NCBI RefSeq assembly: GCF_965342175.1
Contig: NZ_CBDRBL010000027.1
Location: forward strand, 12,823-76,822
DNA from: Actinacidiphila sp965342175
Lineage (GTDB): Bacteria; Actinomycetota; Actinomycetes; Streptomycetales; Streptomycetaceae
DNA: 64,000 nucleotides
Reading direction: 5' to 3'
Positions 17,184 to 24,888 of the stretch are shown one piece after another (position 1 is the stretch's first letter; every line of letters begins with the position of its first letter). The notes below the pieces were generated by a model. The model was not told where the DNA came from and made no database searches. It was given only the letters and a program-made list of their open reading frames with translations. Both the position numbers and the translations under genes were made by a program.

Positions 17184-18446
17184 ATGCCTTCTGACACATC
17201 CACACCCCACACGCTTCCCGCCGGCGGTTACCGTGACCTGCTCCGCAACCGCGAGTTCGCCGGGTTGTACGCCGGTTTCATCCTGACGGTCGAGGCCGGC
17301 ACCTTGTCGGGCTTCGCGCTCGGCACGCTGGTGGACCGCCAGACCCAGTCCCCCTTCCTGACAGCCGTGAGCATGTACGGTGCGACCTTTGCGACGGTGC
17401 TCGGTGCGCTGACGTTGATGTCGGTCGCCGACGGGAACCGTCCGCGCCGGACCCTCGTCTCGCTCCACTGCCTCTCGCTCGTGGGCGTCAGCGCGCAGGC
17501 CGTACCGGGGCTGCCGCTGACCGCCCGCTTCGGACTGCTCCTGCTGCTGGGGTTCTTCCAGTCCCTGTCGACCGGGACGCGGATGGGGCTGCTCGCCGAG
17601 GTGGTGCCGAGCTCCGCCTACGTGCTCGCCCGTTCCCTGATGAATACTACCTCGGGCGGCGCGGCCATCCTCGGCTACGCCCTCGGCGCCGTGCTCCTGC
17701 GCCGTCTCAGCCCGCAGGAGGTCTTCGCCGCCGCGGCTGTCCTGACGGGCGCCGGACTGGTCGCGGTGGCGGCGACCGTCCGGGAACGCTCGATCCGGCT
17801 GACCCGCCGCCCCGGACTGCGCCAGACCTGGACGGCGAACGCCGCGCTCTTCTCCCACTCCGGCCGGCGCGCACTGCTGCTCAACCTGTGGGTGCCCAAC
17901 GGCCTGGTCGTCGGCTGCGAGGCCCTTTTCATCTCCTACGCCCCGGAACACGCGGGCGCTTTCCTGGCCGCCGGATCAGCGGGCATGCTCCTGGGCGACC
18001 TGGCCGTCGGGCGAGTGCTCACCGCCGACCAGCGACGCCGCTGGGCGTTCGCCCTGCGACTGCTGCTCGCCGTCCCCTACCTGCTGTTCGCGTTCCACCC
18101 GCCCGTGCCGGCGGGGGCCGCCGCTGTGTTCGTCGCGGGGGCCGGCTTCGCGGCCACCCTGCCCCTCCAGGAGCAGCTTCTCGCGTTGACCCCCGATCCG
18201 GTCCGCGGTCAGGTGCAGGGCGTCGAGTCCGCCGGGCGGATGACGTGGCAGGGCATCGGGGCCGCCCTCGCGGGTGGCGCCGCCCAGTACCTCACCCCCG
18301 GCACGGCCATCACCGCGATGGCCGCGCTCTCCGTCGCCGTCACCGTCCTCTCCCGGCCTTTCGTCGTCCGGGCCCGAGCCGTCCTGGTCGTGCGGGCCGA
18401 CGTGCCTGCCCCACCTCGGCCGGCGCGTCGGCGGGGCGCGAGTTGA
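17184..18446 (+). CDS. MFS transporter
   Basis: A 420-residue membrane protein with about 11-12 hydrophobic segments and MFS-like layout (FAGLYAGFILTVEAGTLSGF, later VPSSAYVLARSLMNTTSGGA and AGSAGMLLGDLAVGRVL). It resembles DHA3-type drug exporters. ATG 17184 follows GGAGG. The last 30 codons, from 18357, lie inside the first copy of a 265-bp tandem repeat, so the present C-terminus (VVRADVPAPPRPARRRGAS) is encoded a second time downstream (18622-18711). Substrate unknown. Confidence 0.85.
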   Translation: MPSDTSTPHTLPAGGYRDLLRNREFAGLYAGFILTVEAGTLSGFALGTLVDRQTQSPFLTAVSMYGATFATVLGALTLMSVADGNRPRRTLVSLHCLSLVGVSAQAVPGLPLTARFGLLLLLGFFQSLSTGTRMGLLAEVVPSSAYVLARSLMNTTSGGAAILGYALGAVLLRRLSPQEVFAAAAVLTGAGLVAVAATVRERSIRLTRRPGLRQTWTANAALFSHSGRRALLLNLWVPNGLVVGCEALFISYAPEHAGAFLAAGSAGMLLGDLAVGRVLTADQRRRWAFALRLLLAVPYLLFAFHPPVPAGAAAVFVAGAGFAATLPLQEQLLALTPDPVRGQVQGVESAGRMTWQGIGAALAGGAAQYLTPGTAITAMAALSVAVTVLSRPFVVRARAVLVVRADVPAPPRPARRRGAS

Positions 18447-18886
18447 CAGTTCGGCATGTCTGCGGCGTCGAGTTGACGGGGACGCCGTTGCGGTGGTGCC
18501 GCTCCAGCGGTCCTGCGGGACGGCCGTGCCGGTGCCGCCGCCCCGCAGCCGCGGTGGCTCCCGATCAGGGGACGACGGCGTCCACGCAGCCTCCGTCGAC
18601 GCGCACGGCTCCGCCGGTGGTCCTTTCGTCGTCCGGGCCCGAGCCGTCCTGGTCGTGCGGGCCGACGTGCCTGCCCCACCTCGGCCGGCGCGTCGGCAGG
18701 GCGCGAGTTGACAGTTCGGCATGTCTGCGGCGTCGAGCTGACGGGGACGCCGTCGCGGTGGTGCCGCTCCAGCGGTCCTGCGGGACGGCCGTGCCGGTGC
18801 CGCCGCCCCGCAGCCGCGGTTGCCCCCGGTCAGGGGACGACGGCGTCCACGCAGCCTCCGTCGACGCGCACGGCTCCGCCGGTGGT
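18357..18886. repeat. 265-bp perfect-boundary tandem duplication
   Basis: Copy 1 is 18357-18621 and copy 2 is 18622-18886, directly abutting. I count six substitutions, about 97.7 % identity, and no indels. Each copy contains the 3' end of the MFS gene, the intergenic spacer, and the 3' end of the convergent SDR gene. The intact MFS end is in copy 1 and the intact SDR end is in copy 2, so both proteins stay complete. Copy 1 also keeps a 57-bp SDR tail fragment and copy 2 a 90-bp MFS tail fragment. Confidence 0.95.
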
Positions 18887-19624
18887 GGCCGAGGACAGGT
18901 CGGAGCTGAGGTACACCACCATGTGGGCGATCTCCGCGGGCTCGATGAGGCGTTGCAGCAGTGACTGCGGGCGGTGCTCGCGCATGAAGACGCGCTCCGC
19001 CTCCTCCCAGGGCAGCTCGCCGCCCACCAGCCCCTGCACGAACTCCTCCACGCCGGCGGTCCGGGTGGGGCCGACCAGCACCGAGTTCACCGTGACCCCC
19101 GATCCGGCGGCCTTCTTGGCGAAGCCGCGGCCGAGGGCGAGCATCGCGGTCTTCGTCATGCCGTACTGCACCATCTCCACGGGGATCGCGACGCCGGACT
19201 CGCTGGAGATGTACAGGACGCGGCCCCAGTCCCGTTCCAGCATCCCGGGCATGTACATCCGCGTGAGGCGCACCGCGGACAGCACATTGACGTCGAAGTA
19301 GCGGCGCCACTCGGCGTCGTCGATCTCGAACGCGTCCTTGGCCCCGAACACGCCGAGGTTGTTGACGAGGATGTCGACCTCCGGCGCGGCATCGCGGGCC
19401 CGTTCGGCGCCCTCCGCTGTGGCCACATCGGCCGCGACGGCGACGAACTCGCCGTCCGGCACCTCGTCCCGCAGTTGTGCGACGGCCCGCTCCACCCGCT
19501 CGGCGGCGCGGCCGTTGACGCACACCCGCGCACCCGCCCCTGCGAGCCCGGCCGCGATGGCCGCTCCGATGCCCTGTGTCGATGCCGTCACCAAGGCGGT
19601 CCGTCCGCTGAGGTCGATGCGCAT
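18830..19624 (-). CDS. Short-chain dehydrogenase/reductase (SDR)
   Basis: A 264-residue NAD(P)-dependent SDR. The cofactor motif TASTQGIGAAIA (13-24) replaces the usual TGxxxGIG glycine with Ala. NNLG follows the fourth strand, and the catalytic Ser, Tyr and Lys are in YISSESGVAIPVEMVQYGMT then K. The C-terminus GGAVRVDGGCVDAVVP is the typical SDR end. ATG 19624 follows GGGAG. The last 19 codons lie in copy 2 of the tandem duplication. It resembles FabG/oxidoreductase-type SDRs, and the substrate is unknown. Confidence 0.92.
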   Translation of the reverse strand: MRIDLSGRTALVTASTQGIGAAIAAGLAGAGARVCVNGRAAERVERAVAQLRDEVPDGEFVAVAADVATAEGAERARDAAPEVDILVNNLGVFGAKDAFEIDDAEWRRYFDVNVLSAVRLTRMYMPGMLERDWGRVLYISSESGVAIPVEMVQYGMTKTAMLALGRGFAKKAAGSGVTVNSVLVGPTRTAGVEEFVQGLVGGELPWEEAERVFMREHRPQSLLQRLIEPAEIAHMVVYLSSDLSSATTGGAVRVDGGCVDAVVP

Positions 19625-19771
19625 GTCAGCTCCCTGGGGAGAACCGTCGACGATCACGGCAGCACGAGGTGCTCCTCCCAGTCTCCGCCAGGCGGTATCC
19701 CGTCGCTCGGCGAGGGGCGGTGGCATGACGGTACGGCGTCGCGGCGGCGGGGCGTGGCGGGACGGCCGCCG

Positions 19772-19993
19772 TCAGGCGCTGACGGCAGCGGCACGCCGTT
19801 CGCGAAGGAAGCGGTGGAGGACCCAGCCGGCTCCTGTCGCCGAGGGGATCGGGGCTCCGAGCGCCGTGCACGGCGACGACAGCGCGTTGACGAGCGAGGT
19901 GACCGCCCCGATGACGGCACCCACCACCAGGGCCCCATGATCGGCATCGCCGAAGGCGAAGACGCGTTCACCGTGCGGTGGTCCGGCGATCAC
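19772..19993 (-). CDS. Hypothetical small membrane protein, coupled to upstream gene
   Basis: A 73-residue ORF starting GTG 19993, 14 bp after the stop of the maltokinase-cap-like gene, with GAGG 4 nt upstream. The sequence has one moderately hydrophobic region (HGALVVGAVIGAVTSLVNAL) and a basic end (LHRFLRERRAAAVSA). No family recognised. Close spacing suggests co-translation with the upstream gene, but a chance ORF is possible. Confidence 0.42.
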   Translation of the reverse strand: MIAGPPHGERVFAFGDADHGALVVGAVIGAVTSLVNALSSPCTALGAPIPSATGAGWVLHRFLRERRAAAVSA

Positions 19994-20007
19994 CGCGCCC
20001 TCACGGA

Positions 20008-20670
20008 TCAGCCGGCGGCGGCCTTGCGCAGGATCGCGAAGACCGCGCGGGCGTTGCTGCCGTCCGGTTGCCGCCAGCCGGCGGCGACGTGACCGAGCGC
20101 TTCCTCCGTGGCGCTGCCGGCGGAGTCGGGACGCAGCGCTCGAGCCACCCGGAGGACCAGGCGGCCGGCCGGGCCGGCGTCGACGCTGACGTCGGTCGTC
20201 GCCTCCGGGCCGCCGGTGACGGACCCGGCGCCCGACACCGCCGCGTCCACCGGCCCCGCGTAGTGGCGGCCGACGGTCGGGTCGGGCGTGTCGCTCACGC
20301 TCTGCGCCTGTGCCTCGGCCTCGCCGCGCATCAGAGCGACCAACTGGGTGACGACGACGGGGTCGTGGGCGCCGTCGTAGATCCAGCGCCGGCCCAACAC
20401 CCCGTGCTGCGCGGTGCCGATGAGGGCGTCCTCTGCCCCGGACAGCGGCGCGTCGCGGTAGGCCATGGGCACGTGATAGGCGGCGCCGTCCTGGTCGGTG
20501 ACCACCATGAACTCCACGCCGACCGCGCCCAGGGGGTCGTCGAGGCGGAAGCCGCCGGCCTTCGAGAGTTCCGGCCGTCCCGCGCCGGCGTACCAGGGCT
20601 GCCGGGGGAGCCATTCGGTGAGCAGTTCCAGCTTGGTCGGCGTGAGCGTCGTGCGGTGGATCAGCGACAT
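20008..20670 (-). CDS. Maltokinase N-terminal-cap-like protein
   Basis: A 220-residue protein resembling the N-terminal cap of actinobacterial maltokinases and the 1,4-alpha-glucan-linked proteins of the GlgE pathway: IHRTTLTPTKLELLTEWLPR, then QPWYAGAGRPELSKAGGFRLDDPLG and FMVVTDQDGAAYHVPMAYRD with AEDALIGTAQHGVLGRRWIY. It lacks the kinase domain, so it should not phosphorylate maltose itself. Such solo caps are known in Streptomyces and their role is unclear. ATG 20670. It is divergent from the toxin-antitoxin pair. The glgA-glgC genes of the same pathway area are 20 kb away. Confidence 0.8.
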   Translation of the reverse strand: MSLIHRTTLTPTKLELLTEWLPRQPWYAGAGRPELSKAGGFRLDDPLGAVGVEFMVVTDQDGAAYHVPMAYRDAPLSGAEDALIGTAQHGVLGRRWIYDGAHDPVVVTQLVALMRGEAEAQAQSVSDTPDPTVGRHYAGPVDAAVSGAGSVTGGPEATTDVSVDAGPAGRLVLRVARALRPDSAGSATEEALGHVAAGWRQPDGSNARAVFAILRKAAAG

Positions 20671-20821
20671 GGCCGGTTGAGCCTCCCCTGAGTGCGCAGC
20701 TGAGCGTGCGCTGAAGACGGTCGAGGACGTGTGAGATACATCGTTTCATCCGGGTCCGACACGCGGGCCCGGCAGGGCGGCGATCCATGTCCGCGCCGCC
20801 ATACACACGTAAGGTGCCCGT

Positions 20822-21106
20822 ATGGCGAAGCAGAAGGTCACCATCACCCTCGACGAGGACACCGTCGCCGCGGTCGACAGGCTGGCCGGCGGCTCCGGCG
20901 GCAACCGGTCGGCGTTCATCGAGGCGGCCGTCACCGAACGGCTCCAGCGCACCGAGCGTGCCCTGCGCGCCGTGGACTGGCTCGCCGCCCGGGCCCGCCA
21001 GGAGCACCCCGGCGAGTGGGAGGCCGCCCTGGAGGCCGTCGCCTCCGCCGACGCGCGGCGCGGCTTCGAGACCGCCCCGCCGGCCGACCCGGGTCAGGCG
21101 GCGTGA
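20822..21106 (+). CDS. Ribbon-helix-helix antitoxin
   Basis: A 94-residue protein whose first 45 residues form a CopG/MetJ-type ribbon-helix-helix (KQKVTITLDEDTVAAVDRLA then NRSAFIEAAVTERLQ). The second half is the toxin-neutralising tail, with RQEHPGEWEAALEAVASADA. Its TGA overlaps the toxin's GTG (GTGA), typical of toxin-antitoxin operons. It should repress its own promoter just upstream of 20822. Confidence 0.88.
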   Translation: MAKQKVTITLDEDTVAAVDRLAGGSGGNRSAFIEAAVTERLQRTERALRAVDWLAARARQEHPGEWEAALEAVASADARRGFETAPPADPGQAA

Positions 21107-21492
21107 GCGGCGGCTACATCCTCGACCACACGGCCGTCCGGGCGCTGGCCCTGGGGCAGCCGTACATGGTCGCCCGGGTCAACCGCTCGGCGCAGACCGC
21201 GGTGCCGCTGTACGTCCCGGCGGTCCCCTTCGCGCAGGGCCTGACCGAGTCGGTCCTCGGTGAGGTGTACGAACGCCTCCAGGACGCGCTGGCCGCCCCG
21301 TGCTTCGTCTTCCGGGCGCTCGGCGAGGCCACCTCCTGGTCCGTGGCGCAGATCGCCCACGAACGCGGGACGGACCTCGCCACCGCCCACGCCGCGCACC
21401 TCGCGCTCTCCACGGGCCTGCCCGTTCTCACCCAGCAGCCCGACGCCTACAAGCGCGTGGACGCCCGGATCGACACCGAGCAGGTCGTCTGA
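21103..21492 (+). CDS. PIN-like (VapC-type) toxin with altered acidic site
   Basis: A 129-residue partner of the RHH antitoxin, start GTG 21103 overlapping its stop. The PIN-fold plan is visible: first acidic residue Asp8 in YILDHTAVRALA, later Asp91 in GTDLATAHAAHLAL and Asp114 in LTQQPDAYKRV. The segment that usually reads VPxxxxAEA here is YVPAVPFAQGL, so the expected catalytic Glu is Gln45. That could mean lost or changed nuclease activity. PIN toxins cleave tRNA or rRNA. It stops 15 bp from the convergent GT2 gene. Confidence 0.75.
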   Translation: MSGGYILDHTAVRALALGQPYMVARVNRSAQTAVPLYVPAVPFAQGLTESVLGEVYERLQDALAAPCFVFRALGEATSWSVAQIAHERGTDLATAHAAHLALSTGLPVLTQQPDAYKRVDARIDTEQVV

Positions 21493-21507
21493 CGCCGCCC
21501 CGGCCCT

Positions 21508-22368
21508 TCAGCGTTCGACGAGCGCGGCCGCGGCCTCCACGTGCGCTGGCAGCCTCTGGCGGTCGCGGAGGGCGGCGGGCAGACGGGTGAGCAGGCCGCC
21601 GAGCGCGTCACGCGCCACGGTGTCGCCCGCCGCGTCCGCCGCCAGCGCCCAGGTGCGCCGCAGAGCCACGGGCAGAGGACGGCGGAGCCAGGCGGTGAGC
21701 ACCTCGTTGCGGCGCTGCACACTGCGCCGCCCCGGACGCGGATCCGGGGACGGCTGGTGCACCGACAGGACCTCGGGGCAGTAGCAGCACGACCAGCCGC
21801 GAGCCGCCAAATCGTAGGCGAGGAGCACCTCCTCGCCGCCGACGAAGAGCAGCGGATGGTAGCCCCCCGCGGCGAGGTAGGCGGTCCGGCGGACGACGGC
21901 GGCGCAGGCCAGGAAGCCCATGATCTGCGGGCCGGGGAGGTCGGGGGCGCGGCCGAGCGGCGAGCGGGCCAGCACCTCGTGGAGGGGGTCGTACCCGCCT
22001 CGTGCTCCGACCCGCGTTCGCGCGGCGAGCAGGCCCATCCGGGGGTGGGCGGCCAGGAGGTCGCGGGCGGCGTACAGCGCGCCGGGCGCCCACCAGGAGT
22101 CGTCGTCGCTGAAGGCCACATAGGGGGTGCGGGCCTGCCGGACCCCCAGCGTGCGGCCGCACGCGCCGAGGTTGGCCCCCGCCGGTACCACCCGCACCTG
22201 GGGGAACGCCTCGGCCACCGCGTCCGCGCTGCCGTCCTCGGACGCGTTGTCGACGACGATGACCGGCGGCCGTTCCGGGAGTGAGGTCAGGCGGCCGAGC
22301 GTCTCGAGCAGTTCCCTGCGCCGGTTGTGCGTGATCGTGACGACAGTGGTCAGGCAGTCCACGCTCAT
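21508..22368 (-). CDS. Family 2 glycosyltransferase
   Basis: A 286-residue GT-A glycosyltransferase. Nucleotide-sugar-binding start TTVVTITHNRRRELLETLGR, then VIVVDNASEDGS, the DXD-type metal motif in AFSDDDSWW, and the acceptor/base region GGEEVLLAYDLAARGW. It resembles rhamnosyl-type GT2 enzymes used for cell-surface polymers. ATG 22368 follows GGAGGAG, and the in-frame upstream extension lacks a ribosome site. No polysaccharide cluster is adjacent. Confidence 0.9.
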   Translation of the reverse strand: MSVDCLTTVVTITHNRRRELLETLGRLTSLPERPPVIVVDNASEDGSADAVAEAFPQVRVVPAGANLGACGRTLGVRQARTPYVAFSDDDSWWAPGALYAARDLLAAHPRMGLLAARTRVGARGGYDPLHEVLARSPLGRAPDLPGPQIMGFLACAAVVRRTAYLAAGGYHPLLFVGGEEVLLAYDLAARGWSCCYCPEVLSVHQPSPDPRPGRRSVQRRNEVLTAWLRRPLPVALRRTWALAADAAGDTVARDALGGLLTRLPAALRDRQRLPAHVEAAAALVER

Positions 22369-22947
22369 GTGCGGCTCCTCCGCCGTCCGGGGACGGCCGC
22401 CGACAGACCCGGTCAGTGGCGGGTGGCCGGCGGGGACGCGGGCGTCCACGTCTCACTTCCTGGGTACCCGAAGGGCGCGCCCGGCGCCCGGCGGAGGCTC
22501 GGGAGAGTCGGAAGGGCCGCGGGCTGTGACTACACGGTGGAGGCCGTCGCCGAACTGGGCCAACCGCGCCAAGGAGGCAGGGCGCCTGCAGTCCCGACTG
22601 CCTCTCGGACGACCGACGCTCATGCTCATGGCCGACAAGCAAGGGCATCCATGCCGCATCGACCGCTCGGGTCAGGGCCTCCCGACGCCTCTCGGGGCCG
22701 ACGATCCAGGCGTCCGAGGCTTGCCTGCGGCGCGCCCCCTACCGCCGGTGGCGCGACCGGCGCCTGCACCGCCCACGGCTTGCCGCCGTGAACGACCGGA
22801 CGCCCTGCGGCAGGGCCCCTCGGCGGACGGGACGGACGCCTGCTGACACCGTTCTCACCGGCCCCCCGGGACGAGATTCGAGGTCTCGACTGCCGCATCG
22901 TGGGTAAGGGTGGGATGAAAAGTCCGAAATGAGTGGGGATGGTTTAG
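22369..22947. other. Intergenic region before SPW gene
   Basis: About 580 bp between divergent genes. I see no gene. The end nearest the SPW gene carries the SigB-like promoter candidate at 22883-22907. Confidence 0.45.
22883..22907 (+). promoter_or_regulatory. SigB-like promoter candidate
   Basis: GTCT (22883-22886), 15 nt, then GGGTAA (22902-22907) fits the Streptomyces SigB-type pattern GNNT-N14-16-GGGTAY except for the last base. It lies 41 bp before the start of the SPW gene, a suitable leader length. Confidence 0.45.
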
Positions 22948-23418
22948 ATGGCCTCTACGCGACCGAGTATCGAGCAGCACCCCGACCTGCTGGCGCTGCG
23001 TGCGGAGTACGAGCGGACCACCGCTACCAACAGGGGCCAGGCGATCGAGGCCATGGGCCTGGTGACCGGCACGTACCTGGCGGCGTCTCCGTGGATCGTG
23101 GGATTCAACGGCCTTTCGACGATAGCCGTCGGCAACCTGATCGCCGGCATCGCGTACGCCGCGCTGATGGGTGGCTTGGGCAGGGGCTTCGAGCGCACCC
23201 ACTCCATGGCGTGGGCCGCGGCCGTCATCGGCCTGTGGACGATCATCTCGCCGTGGTGCATCGCCGGGGACGTCAGCACGACGCGCACGATCGTCAACAA
23301 CGTGGTGGTCGGTGTCATCGCGCTGCTGCTCGCGCTGGCGGCGGCCTCGATGCGGCCGGGCGCGGGCCGCGGGACCTCGTCGGACATGAGGGGCCCCACC
23401 GGAGGCTCACGCATCTGA
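22948..23418 (+). CDS. SPW-repeat membrane protein
   Basis: A 156-residue integral membrane protein with two SPW repeats (YLAASPWIVGF and LWTIISPWCIAG) and four hydrophobic helices between about residues 35 and 137, preceded by a hydrophilic start (SIEQHPDLLALRAEYERTTA). The family's function is unknown. The spacing to a SigB-like promoter suggests osmotic or general stress control. ATG 22948 follows a weak GGGGAT site. Confidence 0.85.
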   Translation: MASTRPSIEQHPDLLALRAEYERTTATNRGQAIEAMGLVTGTYLAASPWIVGFNGLSTIAVGNLIAGIAYAALMGGLGRGFERTHSMAWAAAVIGLWTIISPWCIAGDVSTTRTIVNNVVVGVIALLLALAAASMRPGAGRGTSSDMRGPTGGSRI

Positions 23419-23433
23419 ACGGCTCCGCCGCAC

Positions 23434-23480
23434 CGCGGACCGCCGGGCGAGCATTCGGATGGCTCGCCCGGCGGTCCGCG
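23434..23480. terminator. 19-bp stem terminator
   Basis: Perfect 19-bp stem (23434-23452 with 23462-23480) and a 9-nt loop, 15 nt after the SPW stop codon. Confidence 0.9.
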
Positions 23481-23522
23481 TCCGGAGCCGCTGCTCGCGT
23501 CCGGAACCGCGGCCGGTGCGCG

Positions 23523-23554
23523 GGTCCATGGCCGGCCCGGGCCGGCCATGGACC
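23523..23554. terminator. 32-bp perfect palindrome, terminator for the P450
   Basis: A perfect 32-bp palindrome centred on CCCGGG, followed by TTTCTC on the forward strand, 6 bp beyond the stop of the convergent P450 gene. With the preceding hairpin it forms a double terminator between converging genes. Confidence 0.85.
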
Positions 23555-23560
23555 TTTCTC

Positions 23561-24781
23561 TCAGCAGCCGGACGTGAAGGTGACCGGCAGCCTCGACGGA
23601 CCGCGCAGCACGCGTGGCCGCCAGCGCAGCTCCTCCGCCGGCACGGCCAGGGTGAGGCCGGGCAGCCGGCGCAGGGCGGTGCCGATGGCGATCCGTCCCT
23701 CCAGCCGGGCCAGCGGGGCGCCCAGGCAGTAGTGGATGCCGTGGCCGAAGGCGAGGTGGGCGTTGTCCGCCCGGGTGACGTCCAGGCGGTCCGGGTCGGT
23801 GAACCGCGCCGGGTCCCGGTCGGCGATGGCCGAGGCGACCACCACGGTCGCGCCGCGCGGGATCGCCACCCCCGCGATGGTCAGGTCCTCGCGGGCGAAG
23901 CGCGCGATGCCGGGGTTGACCGGCCCGTCGTAGCGCAGGAACTCCTCGATCGCGCTCGGCAGCAGCTCCGGGTCCTCGCGCAGCAGCTGCAGCTGATCCG
24001 GGTGCGTGAGCAGTGCTGCCATGCCGTTGCCGATCAGGTTGACGGTGGTGATGTACCCGGCGACCAGCAGCAGGAAGGCCATCGCGACGAGTTCGTGCCG
24101 GTCCAGCCGCTGTTCCTCGTCGTGGGTGGTGATCAGCGCACTGAGCAGGTCGTCCCCGGGGTGTGCGCGCTTGGACTCCAGCAGTGCGGTGAGATACGCG
24201 TGCATGTGCTGCCAGGCGGCCTCGATCTTCGCCGGGTCCGGGGGCTGGGGACCCTGGAGGACCATGTCGTCCGTCCACCGCTGGAAGTCGAAGCGGTCGC
24301 GGACGGGCACGCCGAGCAGTTCGCTGATGACCGTGACCGGCAGCGGCAGCGCGTAGTCCTCGACGAGGTCGGCGCGCCCGGCGGGGACGATCGCCTCGAG
24401 GAGTTCGTCGGCGACGGCCTGGACGCGCGGCTCCAGCTCGGCGACGCGGCGGGCGGTGAACGCCTTGGAGACCAGCCGGCGGAGCCTGGTGTGGTCGGGC
24501 GGGTCGGCGCGCAGCATCGTGCGGATCATCGAGTCGCGCTCGGTTTTCGGCAGTCGTTCCATCAGTCGCGGATCCGAGGCGTCCCGGACGTCGCTGCTCA
24601 GCCGCGGGTCGGTGAGGGCGGCCAGGCCGTCCTCGTACCGGGTGACCAGCCAGGCCTCGAGCTCGCCCTGGATGACGGCGCGGCGCACCGGGCCCTCCTG
24701 GCGTAGCTCCCGGTAGAGGGGGAAGGGATCGGCGACGAACGCCGGATCGGTGAAGGGCAGGGTGACCGGCTGCTGGCTCAT
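23561..24781 (-). CDS. Cytochrome P450, CYP107-like, with altered I-helix
   Basis: A 406-residue class I P450. Heme motif FGHGIHYCLGAPLAR with Cys352, K-helix EEFLRYDG, and LTHPDQLQLLREDPELLPSA. The I-helix reads LLLVAGYITTVNLIGN: the usual acidic residue before the conserved Thr is Ile, confirmed in the DNA (ATC at 24055-24053). Loss of the acid-alcohol pair occurs in P450s with unusual proton delivery. ATG 24781 follows GGAGG. It is divergent from an FAD monooxygenase across 107 bp, so the two are probably co-regulated. No ferredoxin is adjacent. Confidence 0.92.
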   Translation of the reverse strand: MSQQPVTLPFTDPAFVADPFPLYRELRQEGPVRRAVIQGELEAWLVTRYEDGLAALTDPRLSSDVRDASDPRLMERLPKTERDSMIRTMLRADPPDHTRLRRLVSKAFTARRVAELEPRVQAVADELLEAIVPAGRADLVEDYALPLPVTVISELLGVPVRDRFDFQRWTDDMVLQGPQPPDPAKIEAAWQHMHAYLTALLESKRAHPGDDLLSALITTHDEEQRLDRHELVAMAFLLLVAGYITTVNLIGNGMAALLTHPDQLQLLREDPELLPSAIEEFLRYDGPVNPGIARFAREDLTIAGVAIPRGATVVVASAIADRDPARFTDPDRLDVTRADNAHLAFGHGIHYCLGAPLARLEGRIAIGTALRRLPGLTLAVPAEELRWRPRVLRGPSRLPVTFTSGC

Positions 24782-24888
24782 CGGGCCTCCGGGAGTGCGT
24801 GGCACTGTATGACGGCATTCAATGTGCCTGCTTCAAGCGTAATATGTCCGGTTATGTCGGGTTCAAGGTCGCAGCGGAGGGTGGGGCG
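24782..24888. promoter_or_regulatory. Divergent promoter region, P450 / FAD monooxygenase
   Basis: A 107-bp region noticeably poorer in GC than its surroundings. It contains the palindrome CATTCAATG (24816-24824), TTGAAG on the minus strand (24836-24831) as a possible -35 for the P450, and TAATAT (24840-24845) as a possible -10 for the FAD gene. No regulator gene is adjacent. Confidence 0.45.
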
